Assembly (NCBI GenBank): GCA_947168525.1 | Contig: CAMVMG010000004.1 | Span: 78,893-142,892, forward strand | Direction of reading: 5' to 3' | DNA length: 64,000 bases | DNA from: an uncultured Bacteroidales bacterium | GTDB taxonomy: Bacteria > Bacteroidota > Bacteroidia > Bacteroidales > UBA932 | Part shown: piece after piece, positions 60,772 to 64,000 of the stretch | Layout of the letters: each line of letters begins with the position of its first letter | Numbering within the stretch: the stretch's first letter is position 1 | The notes under the pieces: generated by a model | The model's database searches: none | What the model was told of the DNA's origin: nothing | What the model saw: only the letters and a program-made list of their open reading frames with translations | Position numbers and translations under genes: made by a program

Positions 60772-62163
60772 TTAAAATTCAACTTCCAGGTTTTCGATTT
60801 CCTGGGCCACCTGTTTCAGGAACCGGGTGGCCTCGCCGCCGTCGATGGCACGGTGGTCGTACGTGAGGCTCAGGCCGAGGTAAGGCACGAAGGCATACAC
60901 GCCGCCGCCCAGATCCTTGGGACGCGGGACGATGGTGCCCACCCCCAGGATGGCGCTCTGCGGCACATTGATGATGGGAGTGAACCACTCCACGCCGAAG
61001 CCACCCAGGTTGGACACGGTGAAGGAAGCGGCTTCCGGAGAAAGCAGGTCCGGATTGATGCTGCCCTTCTTGCTGTCATCGGCCACTTTCTTGAGTTTCT
61101 TGCTCAGGCCGACGATATTGAGCTCGTCGGCATGGGGAACGGCGGGGACCATGAGGCCACGCTCGGTATCCACAGCGATGCCCAGGTTCACGCTGCTGAA
61201 AAGACGCATGGCATCTCCCAGGCAGTGGGAATTCAGGTTCGGGAACTTCTGCAGGGCCTTGATCACGGCATAGCAGACAAAGTCGTTGATGGTGATGTTC
61301 GCGTCGATCTTTCCTTCCTCGAGGGCTTTCTTGGCCTTCTTGCGGAGGGCCTGGATCCTCCGGGCATCGGCCCCCAGCATGTGGGTAAGCTGGGCGGAAT
61401 TCTGGAGGGAGTTGTACATGCTCTTGGCGATGAGCTTGCGCATGTTGGACATCTTGACCACCTTGAATTCCTCGCCTTCGCCGGCGATGTCGGTATGGTT
61501 AGGCTGCCAGACCTTGAGGTCGCTGCCCTTCACGCTGCCGGCCAGGCCGGTGCCGGTGCCGGGAGAGGCCAGGCCGCCGTCGGCCATCCTGGCCTTGGCC
61601 AGACCGGTGAGGGTTCCCTGGGCCGCGGCTGCGGCTTCCACATCACGGGCGATGATGCGTCCATGCGGGCCGGTTCCGGCAACGCGGGCGGTGTCCACAC
61701 CCTTTTCAGCAGCGATGGTCCGTGCGCGCGGGCTCACGGGAGCGCCGGGGGTCACATCAGCGGAGGGTACTCCCTCTGAAACCTCTGGACGCCCATGTCC
61801 GGATGAATGGGAGGGGCCCGCCGGCTCTGCCGGTAGGAGGGACGAAGCCGAAGGCTGAGGGTTCTCAGAGGGAGTACCCTCCACTGTCCCGACCCCCGCG
61901 GGGGCGAACTCGGCAAAGGACTCGCCGGGCTGGCCGATCACCATCACATTGGTAAGGACGGGGATTTCGTCTCCGTCATTGAAGAAACAGGCCAGGACAA
62001 CGCCTTCGAACTTGGATTCCTCCTCGAAGGTGGCTTTGTCGGTTTCGTATCCGAAGAGGACATCACCAACCTTGACGGTGTCCCCTACTTTCTTCTTGAA
62101 CTCGGAGACGATACAGCTCTCCACGGACTGGCCCTGTTTGGGCATTATGACCACATTTGCCAT
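60772..62163 (-). CDS. 2-oxoacid dehydrogenase E2 (dihydrolipoamide acyltransferase)
   Basis: 463 residues. One lipoyl domain (1-80) with the lipoylated Lys43 in YETDKATF; a Pro/Ser/Gly-rich linker (about 85-145); a peripheral-subunit-binding domain (VSPRARTIAAEKGVD to GRIIARDVE); then the catalytic acyltransferase with His437 and Asp441 in DHRAIDGG. Residues 94-134 of the linker are encoded by a 121-base palindromic element (61762-61882). It forms the core of the complex with E1 and E3 and transfers the acyl group to CoA. It starts 31 bases after rhaT. Confidence 0.93.
   Translation of the reverse strand: MANVVIMPKQGQSVESCIVSEFKKKVGDTVKVGDVLFGYETDKATFEEESKFEGVVLACFFNDGDEIPVLTNVMVIGQPGESFAEFAPAGVGTVEGTPSENPQPSASSLLPAEPAGPSHSSGHGRPEVSEGVPSADVTPGAPVSPRARTIAAEKGVDTARVAGTGPHGRIIARDVEAAAAAQGTLTGLAKARMADGGLASPGTGTGLAGSVKGSDLKVWQPNHTDIAGEGEEFKVVKMSNMRKLIAKSMYNSLQNSAQLTHMLGADARRIQALRKKAKKALEEGKIDANITINDFVCYAVIKALQKFPNLNSHCLGDAMRLFSSVNLGIAVDTERGLMVPAVPHADELNIVGLSKKLKKVADDSKKGSINPDLLSPEAASFTVSNLGGFGVEWFTPIINVPQSAILGVGTIVPRPKDLGGGVYAFVPYLGLSLTYDHRAIDGGEATRFLKQVAQEIENLEVEF
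61762..61882. repeat. 121-base palindromic element inside the E2 linker
   Basis: Perfect 18-base inverted arms, GGAGGGTACTCCCTCTGA (61762-61779) and its complement (61865-61882). Inside are two smaller hairpins, CCGGC-TCT-GCCGG (61821-61833) and AGCC-GAA-GGCT (61846-61856), with a GTAG tetranucleotide at 61833-61836. The arms are themselves partly palindromic. The form resembles REP/BIME-like or miniature inverted-repeat elements, yet the E2 frame is kept through it. No second copy was noticed by eye in this window. Confidence 0.8.
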
Positions 62164-62194
62164 TTTATTGTGTGTTTTTCAGGAAGTTTAATGT

Positions 62195-63220
62195 TTATTG
62201 TGCCAGCAGCTGGGGCAGGAAAGTACTGAAGATCAAGACGGCCAGGCCGCACACAAGCACCACGATGGTCTTGCGGGATACGCCCTTCCATTCCTTGAGG
62301 ATGATGCCCCAGACATTGGAGAACACGACGTTCAGCGCCATCAGGATGCACCAACTGAAAGTGATGAGCACCGGGTAATCCGTGAGGAAGCCCTTGCCCA
62401 GGGACAGGCCGAAGAACTGGCTGTACCAGAGCAGGCCGGCCAGGCAGCAGAACAGGAGGTTGTTGCCCCACAGGGAGCCCTGTTTGTAATCCCCCCAGGT
62501 CTTGTTCTTGTTGTTCTGGTAGAAGCAGTAGCAGGCGTTGGTGAGGAAACCGCCGAAGGTGACCAGCATGGTGGCGGGCAGCGTCTGGAAGATAGGCTTG
62601 GTGCCCTCCAGGTACAGGCCGTCGCCGAAGCTGAGGCCGATATTGAAGCAGGCGCTCATAAAACCGGCAAGCACAGCCACGAACAGACCCTTGCCGAAGT
62701 TGAAGTCCTTCACGGCCTCTTTCTTCTGCTCTTCCGGCAGGGCGGCGGATTTCATCCAGCCGGCCACGCCGATAATGGCGATACCGATAAGGGTGACCAC
62801 CACGCCGATAATCACGGCGCTGGTGAGGTCACCGGTCTTGCCGGTGAACACCGGACCCAGGATGGCACCCAGGCCCGAGCATGTGCCCAGGGCGATGCTC
62901 TGTCCCAGGGCCACGCCCAGATAGCGCATGCTGAGGCCGAAGGTAAGGCCACCCACACCCCAGAGCACGCCGAAGAGGATGGTGAGCCAGGTGTCCTTGG
63001 GGTTGGCGTTCATCAGGCCCAGCAGCTCGCCGAAGCTGCCGCCGGTCCCGGACAGGGACAGCAGCGAGCCCACAAGCGGGAACAGCAGCCAGGCGAAAAC
63101 GCCCTGGATGATCCAGTAGCTTTCCCAGCTCCACTTCTTGATCTTGTTGATAGGAACATAGCTGCTGGACTGGCAGAATGCCCCAACAGCTATGATTAAC
63201 AATCCGATAATGAGGTTCAT
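62195..63220 (-). CDS. rhaT: L-rhamnose/proton symporter
   Basis: 341 residues, about ten hydrophobic segments, opening with the RhaT phrase AFCQSSSYVPINKIKKWSWE and containing GVLWGVGGLTFGLSMRYLG. The family imports L-rhamnose across the inner membrane with protons. It starts 3 bases after rhaA, and the E2 gene follows 31 bases after its stop. Family length is normal (about 340). The recognition is strong because the rhaA neighbour matches. Confidence 0.95.
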   Translation of the reverse strand: MNLIIGLLIIAVGAFCQSSSYVPINKIKKWSWESYWIIQGVFAWLLFPLVGSLLSLSGTGGSFGELLGLMNANPKDTWLTILFGVLWGVGGLTFGLSMRYLGVALGQSIALGTCSGLGAILGPVFTGKTGDLTSAVIIGVVVTLIGIAIIGVAGWMKSAALPEEQKKEAVKDFNFGKGLFVAVLAGFMSACFNIGLSFGDGLYLEGTKPIFQTLPATMLVTFGGFLTNACYCFYQNNKNKTWGDYKQGSLWGNNLLFCCLAGLLWYSQFFGLSLGKGFLTDYPVLITFSWCILMALNVVFSNVWGIILKEWKGVSRKTIVVLVCGLAVLIFSTFLPQLLAQ

Positions 63221-63223
63221 AAC

Positions 63224-64000
63224 TTATCGTTTGGAAGTTACGTCTTTCTCGTACTGCTCGATGCAAGGGATGAATTCCTCACCCACAGGCACGCCGTTCT
63301 TGAAGTTGAAATAATCGAACACGGCGCCGAACGGGAGGGTCTTGGCCTCTTCCAGGAGAGCGAGACGCTGGAAGCCCTTGCCGACATCCTCGTATTCACG
63401 CAGCTTGGCGAGCGGTTCCAGCAGGGCGCTCAGGACGCACTTCTGCGTGGCGCGGGTGCCGATGATGTAGGCGCCGATGCGGTTGATGGCGGCGTCGAAG
63501 TAGTCCAGGCCGATGTGGCAGCGGCTCAGGGCATCCGCGCGGACCATCTCCTTGAACAGGTCCAGGGTCTGGTCGTTCATGATGGTCACGTGGTCGGAGT
63601 CCCAGCGGATCGGGCGGGAGACATGGAGCATCAGTTCCGGCACGAAGAGCAGGAGCGAGGCTACCATGTCGGCCACGTTCTCGGTCATCTCATAGTGGCC
63701 GGTGTCCAGGGTGTACATAAGCTTGCGGGTGGCGCAGTAGCCGGCTACGAAGTCGTGGGAGCCTACAGTGTAGCTCTCCAGGCCGATACCGAACAGCTTG
63801 GCCTCCAGGCAGGTCTTCATGCCGGGCAGGTCTTCCTTCAGGATTTCGTCCAGGGAGTCTGCGAAGATCTCACGGTAGCGCTTGCGCTCCACGGTCTGGT
63901 CCTTGGAACCGTCGTGGACCCAGATGTTCATGATGCAGGGGTCGCCCTGGGCCTTGCCCATCGCGTCGGCGATGCGGCGGCAGCGCTTGGTGTGCTCGAT
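63224..64000 (-). CDS. rhaA: L-rhamnose isomerase (C-terminal 258 residues; start beyond window)
   Basis: The frame is open at base 64000, so the N-terminal part is missing. Residues seen match RhaA: CIMNIWVHDGSKD, SKLFGIG-like AKLFGIGLESYTVGS, the metal-site phrases LDTGHYEMTE and SRPIRWDSDHV, then GLDYFDAAINRIGAYIIGTR and LLEPLAKLREYE. The enzyme converts L-rhamnose to L-rhamnulose using two divalent metals, the first step of cytoplasmic rhamnose use. It is the most upstream visible gene of the operon; rhamnulokinase and the promoter should lie further right. Confidence 0.96.
   Translation of the reverse strand: MEHTKRCRRIADAMGKAQGDPCIMNIWVHDGSKDQTVERKRYREIFADSLDEILKEDLPGMKTCLEAKLFGIGLESYTVGSHDFVAGYCATRKLMYTLDTGHYEMTENVADMVASLLLFVPELMLHVSRPIRWDSDHVTIMNDQTLDLFKEMVRADALSRCHIGLDYFDAAINRIGAYIIGTRATQKCVLSALLEPLAKLREYEDVGKGFQRLALLEEAKTLPFGAVFDYFNFKNGVPVGEEFIPCIEQYEKDVTSKR

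Overview
The window comes from a GC-rich member of the Bacteroidota, most likely Bacteroidales. The evidence is two SusC/SusD pairs, a hybrid two-component regulator fused to an AraC output domain, TAnnTTTG-type -7 promoter boxes, few recognisable Shine-Dalgarno sequences, and lipoprotein signal peptides on secreted glycosidases. I cannot place the genus. No tRNA, rRNA, CRISPR array, insertion sequence or phage gene was seen, and no gene-free stretch exceeds about 250 bases.

Bases 1-48 kb form a large rhamnoside-utilisation region. It holds four GH106-type alpha-L-rhamnosidase paralogues, one GH78 alpha-L-rhamnosidase, one GH3 beta-glucosidase and the end of a GH35-type beta-galactosidase. 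With them are two paralogous two-domain esterases, two paralogous neutral-ceramidase-like zinc hydrolases, an FMN/FAD/Fe-S enoate-reductase-type enzyme with a partner MFS carrier, and two SusC/SusD outer-membrane uptake pairs. Control appears to lie with three regulators on the opposite strand: a full hybrid two-component system (21.4-24.8 kb), an AraC protein overlapping it by 4 bases, and a sensor-propeller/AraC protein that lacks kinase and receiver domains (40.1-42.8 kb). The minus-strand enzyme operons are: GH106-b, ceramidase 1, esterase 2, GH106-a, esterase 1 (13.2 to 1.2 kb); GH106-c, enoate reductase, MFS, ceramidase 2 (21.2 to 13.3 kb, ending in a strong terminator); GH106-d, SusC1, SusD1 (39.9 to 31.5 kb, terminator), then GH78 and GH3 from a promoter that overlaps that terminator; and SusC2, SusD2 (47.7 to 42.9 kb).

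Bases 47.8-51.1 kb hold ordinary cellular genes: a YqiA-like hydrolase, a SIS-domain sugar isomerase, a MltD-like lytic transglycosylase and a short-chain dehydrogenase.

Bases 51.2-64.0 kb hold a long minus-strand operon for intracellular L-rhamnose use: rhaA (entering from beyond the right edge), rhaT, a complete 2-oxoacid dehydrogenase complex (E2, E3, fused E1), a PHP-domain hydrolase, a bifunctional rhamnulose-1-phosphate aldolase/dehydrogenase, a zinc alcohol dehydrogenase and a tandem class II aldolase whose second domain has lost its metal ligands. No rhamnulokinase is in the window.

Taken together, outer enzymes strip rhamnose from decorated glycosides and the cytoplasmic operon burns it. 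The unusual points are the oxoacid dehydrogenase complex inside a rhamnose operon, a 121-base palindromic element inside the E2 coding sequence, pseudo-catalytic tandem domains in three proteins, Gly-rich inserts shared by unrelated secreted enzymes, and an enoate reductase/transporter pair in a rhamnosidase operon.
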